A stretch of DNA of 64,000 bases. It comes from Planctomycetota bacterium (lineage in GTDB: Bacteria > Planctomycetota > B15-G4). Below, piece by piece: positions 9,134 to 17,940 of this stretch (positions are counted from its first letter, which is position 1; every line of letters begins with the position of its first letter). The notes beneath the pieces were generated by a model. It did no database searches. It was not told where the DNA came from and worked only from the letters and a program-made list of their open reading frames with translations. The position numbers were made by a program, and so were the translations under genes. The stretch spans positions 62,001-126,000 of the forward strand of contig JAJDEP010000010.1 of assembly GCA_029259715.1 (NCBI GenBank). Reading direction: 5' to 3'.

Positions 9134-9733
9134 TCAGCGCTCGAGCAGGGCGTCCAGCTTCGAGCGCACGGCAGGCCACTCGGAATCGATCACGCTGTAC
9201 ATGACCGAATCGCGCAGGTGGTCGTCCTTGACCCGCATGTGCCGGCGCAGCACGCCCTCGCGCACGCCGCCGATGCGCTCGATGGCCCGCTGGCTGCGCT
9301 CGTTGCGCGCGTCCGTCTTGAGCTGGACGCGGTGGGCGCCGAGCACTTCGAAGGCGTGGCCCAGCAGCAAGCGCTTGCACTCGGTGTTCACGCCGGTGCG
9401 TTGATGCGACGGGCCAACCCAGGTCCAGCCGATCTCGAGGCCGCGGTCGGCGGGCTTGATGTCGAAGTAGCGCGTCGAGCCCACCGCCCGGCCCGTGTCC
9501 GTGGGCACGATGGCGAAGGCCACCTGCTCCCCCGCCGCGCTGCCCGTCACGGCCTCCTCGATCCACGCCGCGAGGTCGGCGCGCTCCGCGAAGGGCCCCA
9601 CGGACATCCAGGTCCAGACCGACGCCTCGGCCGCCGCGACGAACAGGTCGTCGAGGTGGTCAGGCCGTAGCGGCTCGAGCCGCACATGCCGTCCCTGCAG
9701 GACCACCGGCGCCGGCGCGAACATGTCGGGCAC
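9134..9733 (-). CDS. GNAT-family N-acetyltransferase (RimJ/RimL type)
   Basis: A 199-residue GNAT protein. The pattern VVLQGRHVRLEPLRPDH at the start, YFDIKPADRGLEIGWTWV in the middle and HRVQLKTDARNERSQRAIERIG near the end are typical of RimJ/RimL-type acetyltransferases, which acetylate protein N-termini or small amines using acetyl-CoA. Start is GTG 9733, with ATG 9724 as an alternative. It begins 12 bp after the stop of the M3 peptidase gene and is probably in its operon. Confidence 0.85.
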   Translation of the reverse strand: MPDMFAPAPVVLQGRHVRLEPLRPDHLDDLFVAAAEASVWTWMSVGPFAERADLAAWIEEAVTGSAAGEQVAFAIVPTDTGRAVGSTRYFDIKPADRGLEIGWTWVGPSHQRTGVNTECKRLLLGHAFEVLGAHRVQLKTDARNERSQRAIERIGGVREGVLRRHMRVKDDHLRDSVMYSVIDSEWPAVRSKLDALLER

Positions 9734-9745
9734 GGGACCGCCGCC

Positions 9746-11905
9746 TCAGCCGCCGACGGAGCCCATGCTCTCGAGGTCCGCGTTCATCGCAGAATCATCT
9801 GCCGTGCCGCCCGCGTTGAGCCAGCGCTCAAAGGCGTCGAACGCGTAGGGCCGCCCGAGGAATTCCTCAACGAGGTCGGCGGCCGGCCGACTCCCGCCCG
9901 CCTCGAGCACGCGCTCGCGGTATTCGCGGGCCGTGCGGCGGTTGAGGATGCCCTCGTCCTCGAAGCGGCTGAACATGTCCTTGGCGATGACCTCCGACCA
10001 CTTGTACGTGTAGTAGATGGCCGAGTAGCCGAACAGGTGGCCGAAGCTCGCGTTGAAGTGGGTGCCGTCGACGTGGGCGTAGGGGCTGTAACGCTCACGC
10101 AGCTCGACCATCAGCGGCACGAGGTCGACCTCGCTCGGCGGACGGTTGTAGTAGTTGAGCGACAGCGCGCCGTAGAAGGTCTGGTGCGCCGTCCCCGTGC
10201 CCTTGCCGAAGTCGCCGGCGCGCTTCAGGTTCGCCACCATCTCGCGCGGGATCGTCTCGCCCGTCTCGTAGTGCCGCGCGAACAGCGACAGGGTCTCGTA
10301 GTCGAAGCACCACTCCTCGAGCATCTGCGAGGGGGCCTCCACGAAGTCCCACTCGGTGCTGATGCCGGCGACCTCCATCCACGGCTGGCGCCCGGCGAAG
10401 ATCGTGTGCAGCAGGTGGCCGAACTCGTGGAAGAAGGTGCTGACCTGGCCGTGCTCCATGAGCGCGACGCCGTCGCCGCTGTCCCGCGGGTTGGGGAAGT
10501 TGCACACCAGCGCGGCCACCGGCACGCGGCGATGGATGACGCCTTCGCGGTAGCCGAACTGCGCGGCATGGGAGTACTTGTTGTCACGCGGGTGCAGGTC
10601 GAGGAAGAAGCGGCCGAGGTGGGTGTCGTCGTCGAAAACGTCCCAGGCGGTCACGTCCTCGTGCCACAGGTCGAGACCGTCGACCTGCTCGTAGCGGATG
10701 TCGAACATGGCGGCGGTCAGCTCCATCAGGCCGCGCTGGACGTCCTCGAAGTCGAAGTACTTGCGCGCCTCCTTGGCGTCGAAGTTGAACTGCTCGGCGC
10801 GCACGAGGTTGCCGTAGTAGCCCTTCTCCCAGTCGGCCACGGCGGTGGCGCCCGGCATGTCCTGACGCTTGCGGGCCAGCAGCATGGCCGCGTCACGCTC
10901 GGCCGCGGCCGCGGCGGCCACCTTCACCTTCTCGATGAACTCGTGGGCCGCTGCCGCCGACCCGATCATCTTGTTGCTGGTGACGTAGTCGGCGTAGTGG
11001 TCGAAGCCGAGCAACTGGGCGTACTCGTAGCGCTTCTCGAGGACGGTCCGCAGCACGTCCAGGTTCTCGGGGAAGGCGCGGTTGTTGTACTCGACGTACA
11101 GACGACGGCGGACGTCGGGGTCGGTGCCGTACTTCATCACCGGGCCGTAGTCGGGGTAGGTCGTGTCGATGCGAATCTTGCCGTCGTCACCCGGCGGGTG
11201 GTTCGCGATGAAGTCGTCGGTGAGTCCGGCGAGCTGGTCGACCGAGTCGATCACGATCTCGCGCTTGCCGTCGTTGATGTTGCGGCTCCAGTCCTGGCCG
11301 AGCATGGTGATCTCGTCGCTGAGGGCGGCCACGCGATCGCGCACCTCCTCGGGCTGGTCGACGCCGGAGAGGCGGAAGTCGCGCAACGCCTTCTCGACGG
11401 CGAAGCGGGTCACGTCGTCCGCATCACTCAGATCGACAGCAGCAACAGCCTCGTACAGGTCCACCGAGAGACTCAGCTCGGTGCCGAGACGCGAGGCGGC
11501 CGCCTCCATCTCCTCGGCCACGTCACGCACCGCTTCCGACGGGTGCACGTTGGCCAGCAAGCCCGACTCCTGGCCGGCCGAGTCGATGTGCATGAGCATC
11601 TCGTCGTAGACCACCCAGGTGTTGCCGAGAGTGCGGGGACCCTCCACCGCGAGCAGCGTGTCCCGCAGTCCGCGGGCGTAACTCAGGTGCTCCTCGGCGT
11701 CGGCCTGCAGCTGATCCGCCGAGCGGTCGTAGGGCATGTTCTCCAGGCTCCAATCCCACTGCAGCGACGGAGGCAGGATGCGCGACTGCGACAGGAGCAC
11801 GCCCGAGGACGACTCGGATCCCAGCAGACCCTGGCAACCGGCCGTGGCCAGCAGGGCGGCGACGATCACGGCGAGCGGGACGACGACTTTCGAGCGGGGC
11901 GACAT
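9746..11905 (-). CDS. M3-family zinc metallopeptidase, lipoprotein form
   Basis: A 719-residue protein of the M3 (thimet oligopeptidase/oligopeptidase A/Dcp) family. The zinc motif HEFGH (H493, H497) lies in TFFHEFGHLLHTIF, and the third ligand region follows about 25 residues later in the DFVEAPSQMLEEW segment. The N-terminus has a signal peptide with lipobox TAGC, so the enzyme probably digests short peptides in the periplasm or at the cell surface, whereas classical M3 enzymes are cytoplasmic. ATG 11905 is preceded by GAGG at a good distance. A TACACT hexamer at 11989-11994 may be its promoter. Confidence 0.92.
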   Translation of the reverse strand: MSPRSKVVVPLAVIVAALLATAGCQGLLGSESSSGVLLSQSRILPPSLQWDWSLENMPYDRSADQLQADAEEHLSYARGLRDTLLAVEGPRTLGNTWVVYDEMLMHIDSAGQESGLLANVHPSEAVRDVAEEMEAAASRLGTELSLSVDLYEAVAAVDLSDADDVTRFAVEKALRDFRLSGVDQPEEVRDRVAALSDEITMLGQDWSRNINDGKREIVIDSVDQLAGLTDDFIANHPPGDDGKIRIDTTYPDYGPVMKYGTDPDVRRRLYVEYNNRAFPENLDVLRTVLEKRYEYAQLLGFDHYADYVTSNKMIGSAAAAHEFIEKVKVAAAAAAERDAAMLLARKRQDMPGATAVADWEKGYYGNLVRAEQFNFDAKEARKYFDFEDVQRGLMELTAAMFDIRYEQVDGLDLWHEDVTAWDVFDDDTHLGRFFLDLHPRDNKYSHAAQFGYREGVIHRRVPVAALVCNFPNPRDSGDGVALMEHGQVSTFFHEFGHLLHTIFAGRQPWMEVAGISTEWDFVEAPSQMLEEWCFDYETLSLFARHYETGETIPREMVANLKRAGDFGKGTGTAHQTFYGALSLNYYNRPPSEVDLVPLMVELRERYSPYAHVDGTHFNASFGHLFGYSAIYYTYKWSEVIAKDMFSRFEDEGILNRRTAREYRERVLEAGGSRPAADLVEEFLGRPYAFDAFERWLNAGGTADDSAMNADLESMGSVGG

Positions 11906-11988
11906 CGGCAAGGACCTCGTGACGGTGGCGGTGGGTGACGGTGGTGGTGGCCCCGCCCGGCTCCGTCCGGCCGCAGCGAGGGCCGCGC

Positions 11989-11994
11989 AGTGTA
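11989..11994 (-). promoter_or_regulatory. Putative -10 element of the M3 peptidase gene
   Basis: TACACT read on the minus strand, about 84 nt before the M3 start codon. The same hexamer stands before the sulfatase-like gene (45327) and the diheme cytochrome gene (33617). No clear -35 is visible. Confidence 0.3.
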
Positions 11995-12011
11995 GCCAAT
12001 GGGTCGTCGCC

Positions 12012-12059
12012 CGGGCGCCTCATCGGGCGCCTCATCGGGCGCCTCATCAGGCGCCTCAT
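12012..12059. repeat. 12-bp tandem repeat with GGCGCC palindromic core
   Basis: Four consecutive copies of CGGGCGCCTCAT (the last one with a G-to-A change) and a degraded fifth copy fill the space between the anti-sigma gene and the M3 peptidase gene (11906-12112). Each unit contains the self-complementary GGCGCC. No credible gene uses the repeat. It could act as a weak terminator-like structure or be a slippage product. Confidence 0.85.
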
Positions 12060-12112
12060 CAGGCGCGGCAGCGGGAGCCTCGTGGGGCCCCTCGCCGGGC
12101 GCGGCGCCCCCG

Positions 12113-12355
12113 TCAGGACTCGGCGGCGCGGCGGGCCTTGAGGATCGCGTCGACGAGCGCGTCCGGCACATCCGCCGGCAGCGAGGCCCCCTCCGTGCAC
12201 CGCTTGCCCAGCTCCACCGCCTTCACGTATCCATCGAGGTATTGCTCACACGGCGGGCACAGGTCGAGATGCTGGCGGAACACGATGCGGGACTCGTCCG
12301 GCAGCTCGCCGTCGAGGTAGGCCATGATGAAGTCGATGAACTCCTGGCAGTTCAT
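12113..12355 (-). CDS. Zinc-finger anti-sigma factor (zf-HC2 type, 80 aa)
   Basis: An 80-residue protein with the ZAS signature: C3 near the N-terminus and HLDLCPPC (H29-x3-C33-x2-C36), in a small helical domain. Such proteins bind and silence the ECF sigma factor encoded beside them, often releasing it on redox or zinc change. No transmembrane segment follows, so this one is soluble, unlike many larger anti-sigma proteins. Its ATG overlaps the stop of the sigma factor gene by 4 bp (ATGA), which fits a partner made in fixed proportion. Confidence 0.88.
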   Translation of the reverse strand: MNCQEFIDFIMAYLDGELPDESRIVFRQHLDLCPPCEQYLDGYVKAVELGKRCTEGASLPADVPDALVDAILKARRAAES

Positions 12356-12969
12356 GCGCCGTGTCCGCTGAGATGGGGGTCGAGGAGGGTCTTGAGCGCC
12401 TGCCGCGCTCGGTGCAGCCGGGTCTTGATCACGTTGGTGCTGACCTCGAGCTGCTGGGCGGCCTCCTCGGTGCTGAGCTGTTCGATGTCGCGCAACAGCA
12501 GCACGGTACGGTGAGTTTCGGGAAGTCTGTCGATGCTGGCGCGGACGAGCTCGCGCACCTCGCGGTTCTGGGCGGCGGCCTCGGCGGTGTGCTCCCAGCC
12601 GGTGGGCGGGTCGATCTGGTGCCCGTCGTCCCGGTAGCGCGGCAGCAGGTCCTCGATGGAGACCTCGTTCTTGCGGCGCTTGGCCGAGCGGATCTTCATC
12701 AGCGCGGCGTTGACCAGGATGCGGTGCAGCCAGGTCGAGAGCTTGCTGCCGCCCTCGAAGCGGTCGATGGCCTTGTAGGCCGAGAGGAAGGCGTCCTGGA
12801 CGGCGTCGTGGGCGTCGGCCTCCTTGCGCAGCATGCGCCGGGCCACGGCCAGCATGCGGCCGATGTTCTCGCGCACGAACTGCTCGTAGGCCTCCTCGTT
12901 GCCGGCCTTCAGGCGCGCGACCAGGTCGGCCTCGTCGGCAGCGTTCGGCGTGGCGGTCCCCTCGTCCAT
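12352..12969 (-). CDS. ECF RNA polymerase sigma factor
   Basis: A 205-residue sigma-70 family protein with region 2 (residues ~15-85, including DAVQDAFLSAYKAIDRF for core and -10 binding) and region 4 (about 135-190, with the helix-turn-helix STEEAAQQLEVSTNVIKTRLHRAR for -35 binding). A 35-40 residue linker lies between. The ATG at 12969 is favoured because a -10-like element ends 7 nt before it; an upstream GTG-type start would add a poorly conserved extension. It is coupled to the anti-sigma gene. The target genes are unknown. Confidence 0.93.
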   Translation of the reverse strand: MDEGTATPNAADEADLVARLKAGNEEAYEQFVRENIGRMLAVARRMLRKEADAHDAVQDAFLSAYKAIDRFEGGSKLSTWLHRILVNAALMKIRSAKRRKNEVSIEDLLPRYRDDGHQIDPPTGWEHTAEAAAQNREVRELVRASIDRLPETHRTVLLLRDIEQLSTEEAAQQLEVSTNVIKTRLHRARQALKTLLDPHLSGHGA

Positions 12970-12976
12970 GGTCCCC

Positions 12977-13005
12977 GTTATGGCCCCCGTGTGCGGAGGA
13001 CGCAA
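12977..13005 (-). promoter_or_regulatory. Putative promoter of the ECF sigma gene
   Basis: On the minus strand TTGCGT (13000-13005) and CATAAC (12977-12982) are separated by 17 bp, matching a sigma-70-type spacing. The -10 ends 7 nt before ATG 12969, so the transcript would be essentially leaderless. Confidence 0.4.
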
Positions 13006-13024
13006 CCGATGGGAGCCGGTCGCG

Positions 13025-13699
13025 TCAGGCCACGGCGTCGATGAGCAGGCCGCCGAGCTCGCGGTAGCCCCGATACGACGCGTAGTCGGCGAACCAGCGG
13101 GACGGCTCGAATTCCTCGGCGCTCGTCAGCGGGCGGCGATCGACGATGGCGTCGGTCTCGGCCCCGGCGAACCCGGCGTTCCGGAAGGCCTCGGCCCACT
13201 GCGCCGCCGAAAGCAGGTGCACATCGACGTCGAGGGCGTCGACCCAGCCGTGGGCGCCGGGGTTGTCGGCGTAGAGGTCCAGCAGGCACACGACCCGGGC
13301 CCCGTCGGCGCAGACCCGGCGCAGTTCGCGCAGCGCCGCCGGCAGGTCGAGGCAGTAATACAGCGCCTCCACGGTGAGCACCCGGGTGAAGGTGCCGCCC
13401 ACGAAGGGCAGGGCCTCGGCCCGGGAGACGGCATAGCCGGCGCCGGCGCCGGCCGGCGCGCGAGCAAGCATGGCCGCCGAGAGGTCGACGCCGGCCGCCC
13501 AACCGCAACCGCGGGCGAGCATCTCCCGCGCCCCCCACCCGATGCCGCAGCCCAGGTCGAGGGCCCGGTCGTCGCTGTCGAAGTCCACCCGGTCGAGGGC
13601 CTGGGCCGTCATGTCGCCGTGCCCGTCGGCCATGGACTCGCCGCGGCCGGCCTCGGCCCACGAATCGAACTCGGCGGCGACGACTCTCGGTGCGGTCAT
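13025..13699 (-). CDS. Class I SAM-dependent methyltransferase
   Basis: A 224-residue methyltransferase of the Rossmann-fold class. Motif I is ALDLGCGIGWGARE (residues ~45-60), with an acidic residue ending strand 2 in AAGVDLS. The motif FTRVLTVEALYYCLDLPAALRELRRV is typical of the UbiE/type 11 group. The substrate is not predictable. It starts 28 bp after the coiled-coil membrane protein on the same strand. The frame overlaps nothing better on the other strand. Confidence 0.85.
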   Translation of the reverse strand: MTAPRVVAAEFDSWAEAGRGESMADGHGDMTAQALDRVDFDSDDRALDLGCGIGWGAREMLARGCGWAAGVDLSAAMLARAPAGAGAGYAVSRAEALPFVGGTFTRVLTVEALYYCLDLPAALRELRRVCADGARVVCLLDLYADNPGAHGWVDALDVDVHLLSAAQWAEAFRNAGFAGAETDAIVDRRPLTSAEEFEPSRWFADYASYRGYRELGGLLIDAVA

Positions 13700-13727
13700 G
13701 GTCGCTGGACTCTCACTCGGGGCACAT

Positions 13728-14450
13728 TCACTCGGGCGTGATCGTCAGGCCGCCCGACGCCCGCAGCGTGATCAGGTACCCGGCGCCCTGGCGCAGTTCG
13801 ATGTAGGGCGCCTCGCCGTGCATGGCGCGCACGCCCGCCGCCCGGGACAGCTCGACGTCGTTGGCGTAGTCCCAGAAGCGGTTCCACAAGTCGGGGTCCA
13901 CCTCCTCGTCGTACTCGCCGGCATAGGGCGTGGGCCGCTCGCCCATGGGATCGAGGACGAAGCCGTCCCGCGGCGACTGGTTCTCGCTGAACAACCGCTG
14001 GAACAGGCAGATGGAGGCGCCCCGCCACAGGTCGCCGCGCTCGACGTAGGCATCCTCGAACTTGATCACCAGCGCGTCGATGTACGCCCGGCGTCCGTCG
14101 AGGTCGAAGATCCGCTGGGGCGCGAGGGGCGTGCCTTTGGGCGACAATTCCTGGAACGACACCTGGGTGGTGTAGGCGCCCGCGTCACTGCGGACCTGGC
14201 CGAGCACCGCCAGCCGCGCCACCCGGCGGTCGACCTTCAACGCCTGGTTCGCCTGGTTGAGGATGGCGATGCGCTCCTTCTGGTCGAACACGGTGCGCTC
14301 GAGGGCCCCGATCTGCTCCTCGCGCTCGGCGAGGGCGGCCTCGTGCTCGCGGAAGGTCTCGTTCACGCTCCAGGCGCCGTAGCCCACCGCGCCCAGCACG
14401 CCGGCATACACGACCGTGCGCAACAAGTAATTGATGCCGCCGGCGGCCAC
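13728..14450 (-). CDS. Membrane-anchored coiled-coil protein of unknown function
   Basis: A 240-residue protein with one N-terminal membrane segment (residues ~7-25), a coiled coil (about residues 30-65: EHEAALAEREEQIGALERTV and the following heptads) and a soluble C-terminal domain of ~170 residues that I do not recognise. The GTG start at 14450 lies 2 bp after the stop codon of the upstream multi-pass protein, which supports it and suggests the two proteins work together. Topology suggests the soluble part is periplasmic, but this is inferred. Confidence 0.7.
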   Translation of the reverse strand: MAAGGINYLLRTVVYAGVLGAVGYGAWSVNETFREHEAALAEREEQIGALERTVFDQKERIAILNQANQALKVDRRVARLAVLGQVRSDAGAYTTQVSFQELSPKGTPLAPQRIFDLDGRRAYIDALVIKFEDAYVERGDLWRGASICLFQRLFSENQSPRDGFVLDPMGERPTPYAGEYDEEVDPDLWNRFWDYANDVELSRAAGVRAMHGEAPYIELRQGAGYLITLRASGGLTITPE

Positions 14451-14452
14451 GC

Positions 14453-15772
14453 TCAGTCCTGCACGCCAGGGGAGGCGTGGCGCTCGCCACCCTCCCACAG
14501 CTCGTAGAGCCAGGTGGCGAAGGCCGCCACGGCCACGCCCAGCGGCGCGCCCATGGGCCCGAACTTGTCCTGCACCAGGGCGGCGCAGACGAGCATGATC
14601 ACCACCAGCATCCCCAGGGAAACCAGCGTCCCGCGGGTCTCGCCGCGCCCCGCGCGGAAGATCAGCGTCGTGGCGAGCAGCGACAGCGCCGCCAGCATGG
14701 CGGACGTCGCGCGCACCAGCCCGTCGACGGGCAGCTTGACCCAGGTGACGGCGGCGCGATCCCACGCCCAGAAAGGATCGGTGGGCGCACCGCCGGCCGC
14801 GGCCTCGGCGCTGACGGTGGGCTGTTCGTGCAGCGACCAGAGCACCTCGGGGCCGATGAAACACCACACCACCATGGCCGTCACCAGCAGGGCGGGGATG
14901 CCCCACCAGCCCGGCGACCCGTCCCGTCGATCGAGGCCCCAGGCCACCAACAACCCGGCCGGGAAGATCGGTACGAGCATGGCGTGGAACATGAGACCCA
15001 CCTGTCCGTGGCTCGCCACCGACGACGACCACCAGTCGTCCATGCTGAAGTAGTGCAGGCAGGCGAAGCCCACCACGGGCGCGGCCATGGGCATCAGCGC
15101 CCAGCCGATGTCCACCGAGCGCGGCACGTACTCGACGTGCTCCTCGGCGGGCTCCTCGCCGCGCCCGCCGCTCATGAGCCAGCTCAGCAGCAGGGCCACG
15201 AAGGCCGCGAGCCCCACGAACAGCGCGATGGACCGCAGCTTGGCGTGGAACTCAGGCACGAGGGTGCCGTAGGCGGCCCAGTCCATCAGCCACAGGAAGG
15301 CGAGGTAGAGCACACCGCCCATGACCAGCGGCACGAACGGCGCGAGCCACTTGCCGAGCCGGCGCGGGAGTTGCAGGCCCACGACCGCCAGGCCCAGCAC
15401 GGCGTAGCCGCCCATGCCGATGACGAGACCCATGGGCCCCTTCACGGCGGTCCACGAAGGCCCCCCCAGGGCGCCGGCGCCGGCCCACAGCAGGAACAGG
15501 ATCAGCCATCCCTGCCAGATCCAACCGAGCCCGCCGGCGCGATCGCGGGCTTGCCAACCGGCCCGCTCGAACACGCGTTGGCGCTCGACGGCGCACCAAC
15601 TCAGCGTCGTCAGCCAGACGAACGCGAACGCCACCACGTAGAGGATCGACGCAATCTCACCGAAGATGCGCCGGTTGGCCACGGGCTCGGTGGACGTCTG
15701 CAGGGCCACGGCCCACAGCATCCCGCCGATGATGAGGGTGTAGAGGAGGATCATCGCCGGCCATTTCACCAC
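14453..15772 (-). CDS. Multi-pass membrane protein of unknown function (439 aa)
   Basis: A 439-residue protein with about ten strongly hydrophobic, Trp-rich segments spread along its length and short charged loops (for example GGRGEEPAEEHVEYVPRSVD). I recognise no transporter or enzyme motif. The GTG at 15772 is the longest plausible start; ATG 15754 would begin directly in the first membrane segment. It is followed with a 2-bp gap by the coiled-coil membrane protein and then a methyltransferase, making a probable three-gene operon. Confidence 0.65.
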   Translation of the reverse strand: MVKWPAMILLYTLIIGGMLWAVALQTSTEPVANRRIFGEIASILYVVAFAFVWLTTLSWCAVERQRVFERAGWQARDRAGGLGWIWQGWLILFLLWAGAGALGGPSWTAVKGPMGLVIGMGGYAVLGLAVVGLQLPRRLGKWLAPFVPLVMGGVLYLAFLWLMDWAAYGTLVPEFHAKLRSIALFVGLAAFVALLLSWLMSGGRGEEPAEEHVEYVPRSVDIGWALMPMAAPVVGFACLHYFSMDDWWSSSVASHGQVGLMFHAMLVPIFPAGLLVAWGLDRRDGSPGWWGIPALLVTAMVVWCFIGPEVLWSLHEQPTVSAEAAAGGAPTDPFWAWDRAAVTWVKLPVDGLVRATSAMLAALSLLATTLIFRAGRGETRGTLVSLGMLVVIMLVCAALVQDKFGPMGAPLGVAVAAFATWLYELWEGGERHASPGVQD

Positions 15773-15865
15773 GCCCCGCGTCCGGGTTCACCACGCACCC
15801 CTTCCCGGGACTACAATCGCTTCGGGAGCCGGATGGACCGGCCGCACGACCGGAGAGGGGATCGG

Positions 15866-17158
15866 ATGCTCAGCCGCCGACAGTTCCTGGGTGCGTTGGG
15901 CCTGCCGGCCGCCGCCGTGGCCCCGGCCTTGCTGCGCCCCGGCGCCGCCCGCGCGCTGCTCGCCGCCCTGCCGCCCGCGCCGGGTCCGGCCGCCCTCGTG
16001 GCCCGCGACGAGGACTTCTGGGCCGAGGTGGCCCGGGCCTTCACCGTCGACCGCAGCCTGATGAACCTCAACAACGGCGGGGTGAGCCCGGCCACGGCCT
16101 TCGTCCAGGACGCCATGAAGGCCCACCTCGACTACAGCCACAAGGCCCCCGCCCACACCATGTGGAAGGTGCTCGAGCCCCAGCGCGAGGCGGTCCGCGC
16201 GCGCCTGGCCCGGTCCTTCGGCTGCAGCGCCGAGGAGGTGGCGATCACGCGCAACGCGTCGGAGTCGCTGCAGATCTGTCAGTTCGGCTTCGACCTCGCG
16301 CCGGGTGACGAGGTGCTCACCAGCACCCAGGACTACCCGCGCATGATCAACACCTTCAAGCAGCGCGAGCGGCGCGAGGGCATCGTGCTCAGGCAATTCG
16401 ACCTGCCCGTCCCGGCCGAGGACGACGACGAGGTGGTGCGCCGCTTCGAGAACGCCATCACCGAGCGCACCAAGCTGATCCTCATGTGCCACATGATCAA
16501 CGTGACCGGGCAGATCCTGCCCGTGCGCGCGGTGGTGGCCATGGCGCGGCGCCACGACATCCCGGTCATCGTCGACGGGGCCCATGCCCACTACCACTTC
16601 CCCTTCACCCATGCCGACCTCGACTGCGACTACTACGGGTCGAGCCTGCACAAGTGGCTCTTCGCGCCCCACGGCACGGGCTTCCTCTACGTGCGCCGCG
16701 ACAAGATCGCCGACCTGTGGCCGCTCATGGGCGCCGACGACCCCCAGAGCGCATCGATCACCAAGTTCGAGGAGATCGGCACCCACCCGGCCGCCAACGC
16801 CCTCGCGGTCGCCGAGGCGCTCACCTTCCACGAGGGGCTGGGCGCCGAGCGCAAGGCCGCCCGCCTCGTCTACCTGCGCAACCGCTGGGCCGAGCGCCTG
16901 CTCGGATCCGAGCGCATCAAGCTGCACACCAGCCTGAAGCCCGGCTTCGCCTGCGGCATCGCCACCGTCGAGATCGACGGCATCGAGCCCGGCGACCTGC
17001 AGCGCTGGCTGTGGAAGCAGCACCGCATCCTCACCACCCCCATCGTCCACGACCAGTTCCAGGGCATCCGCGTCTCGCCGAGCGTCTACACCACGCCCGC
17101 CGAGATCGATCGCTTCGCGGACGCCATGGAACACGCCATCGAGCACGGGGTGGGCTGA
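15866..17158 (+). CDS. Tat-exported class V PLP-dependent aminotransferase-like protein
   Basis: A 430-residue fold-type I PLP protein of the class V aminotransferase (isopenicillin N epimerase/cysteine desulfurase-like) group. The PLP lysine is K263 in SSLHKWLFAPHGTGF, and VDGAHAH contains the aspartate that contacts the pyridine nitrogen. The N-terminus has a twin-arginine motif (SRRQFLG) and an Ala-rich hydrophobic stretch, so the folded, cofactor-loaded enzyme is probably exported by Tat. ATG 15866 is chosen for the GGAGAGGGG ribosome-binding site in front. A TACAAT at 15812-15817 may be its -10. Substrate unknown. Confidence 0.88.
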   Translation: MLSRRQFLGALGLPAAAVAPALLRPGAARALLAALPPAPGPAALVARDEDFWAEVARAFTVDRSLMNLNNGGVSPATAFVQDAMKAHLDYSHKAPAHTMWKVLEPQREAVRARLARSFGCSAEEVAITRNASESLQICQFGFDLAPGDEVLTSTQDYPRMINTFKQRERREGIVLRQFDLPVPAEDDDEVVRRFENAITERTKLILMCHMINVTGQILPVRAVVAMARRHDIPVIVDGAHAHYHFPFTHADLDCDYYGSSLHKWLFAPHGTGFLYVRRDKIADLWPLMGADDPQSASITKFEEIGTHPAANALAVAEALTFHEGLGAERKAARLVYLRNRWAERLLGSERIKLHTSLKPGFACGIATVEIDGIEPGDLQRWLWKQHRILTTPIVHDQFQGIRVSPSVYTTPAEIDRFADAMEHAIEHGVG

Positions 17159-17177
17159 GTCGCCGGGCGCGATCGGC

Positions 17178-17183
17178 TAACCT
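17178..17183 (+). promoter_or_regulatory. -10-like hexamer directly before the ABC ATPase gene
   Basis: TAACCT ends 7 nt before ATG 17191. There is no Shine-Dalgarno sequence at this start, so a leaderless transcript is plausible. Confidence 0.3.
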
Positions 17184-17190
17184 CTCGCGC

Positions 17191-17936
<746 letters not shown>

Positions 17937-17940
<4 letters not shown>

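Noticed and set aside
12012..12059. The direct repeats as a possible CRISPR array.
   Set aside because: Units of 12 bp follow each other without spacers, and no cas gene is present. The same applies to 25836-25883.
11866..12171. A minus-strand frame with Asp-Glu-Ala-Pro repeats over the 12-bp tandem array.
   Set aside because: The repeats come from the DNA array; the flanking sequence is low-complexity, overlaps the anti-sigma gene in another frame, and no start signal is present.
14477..15865. A plus-strand extension of the Tat-exported aminotransferase frame upstream of its signal peptide.
   Set aside because: It is antisense to the multi-pass membrane protein, and the twin-arginine signal with a good ribosome-binding site at 15866 marks the real start.
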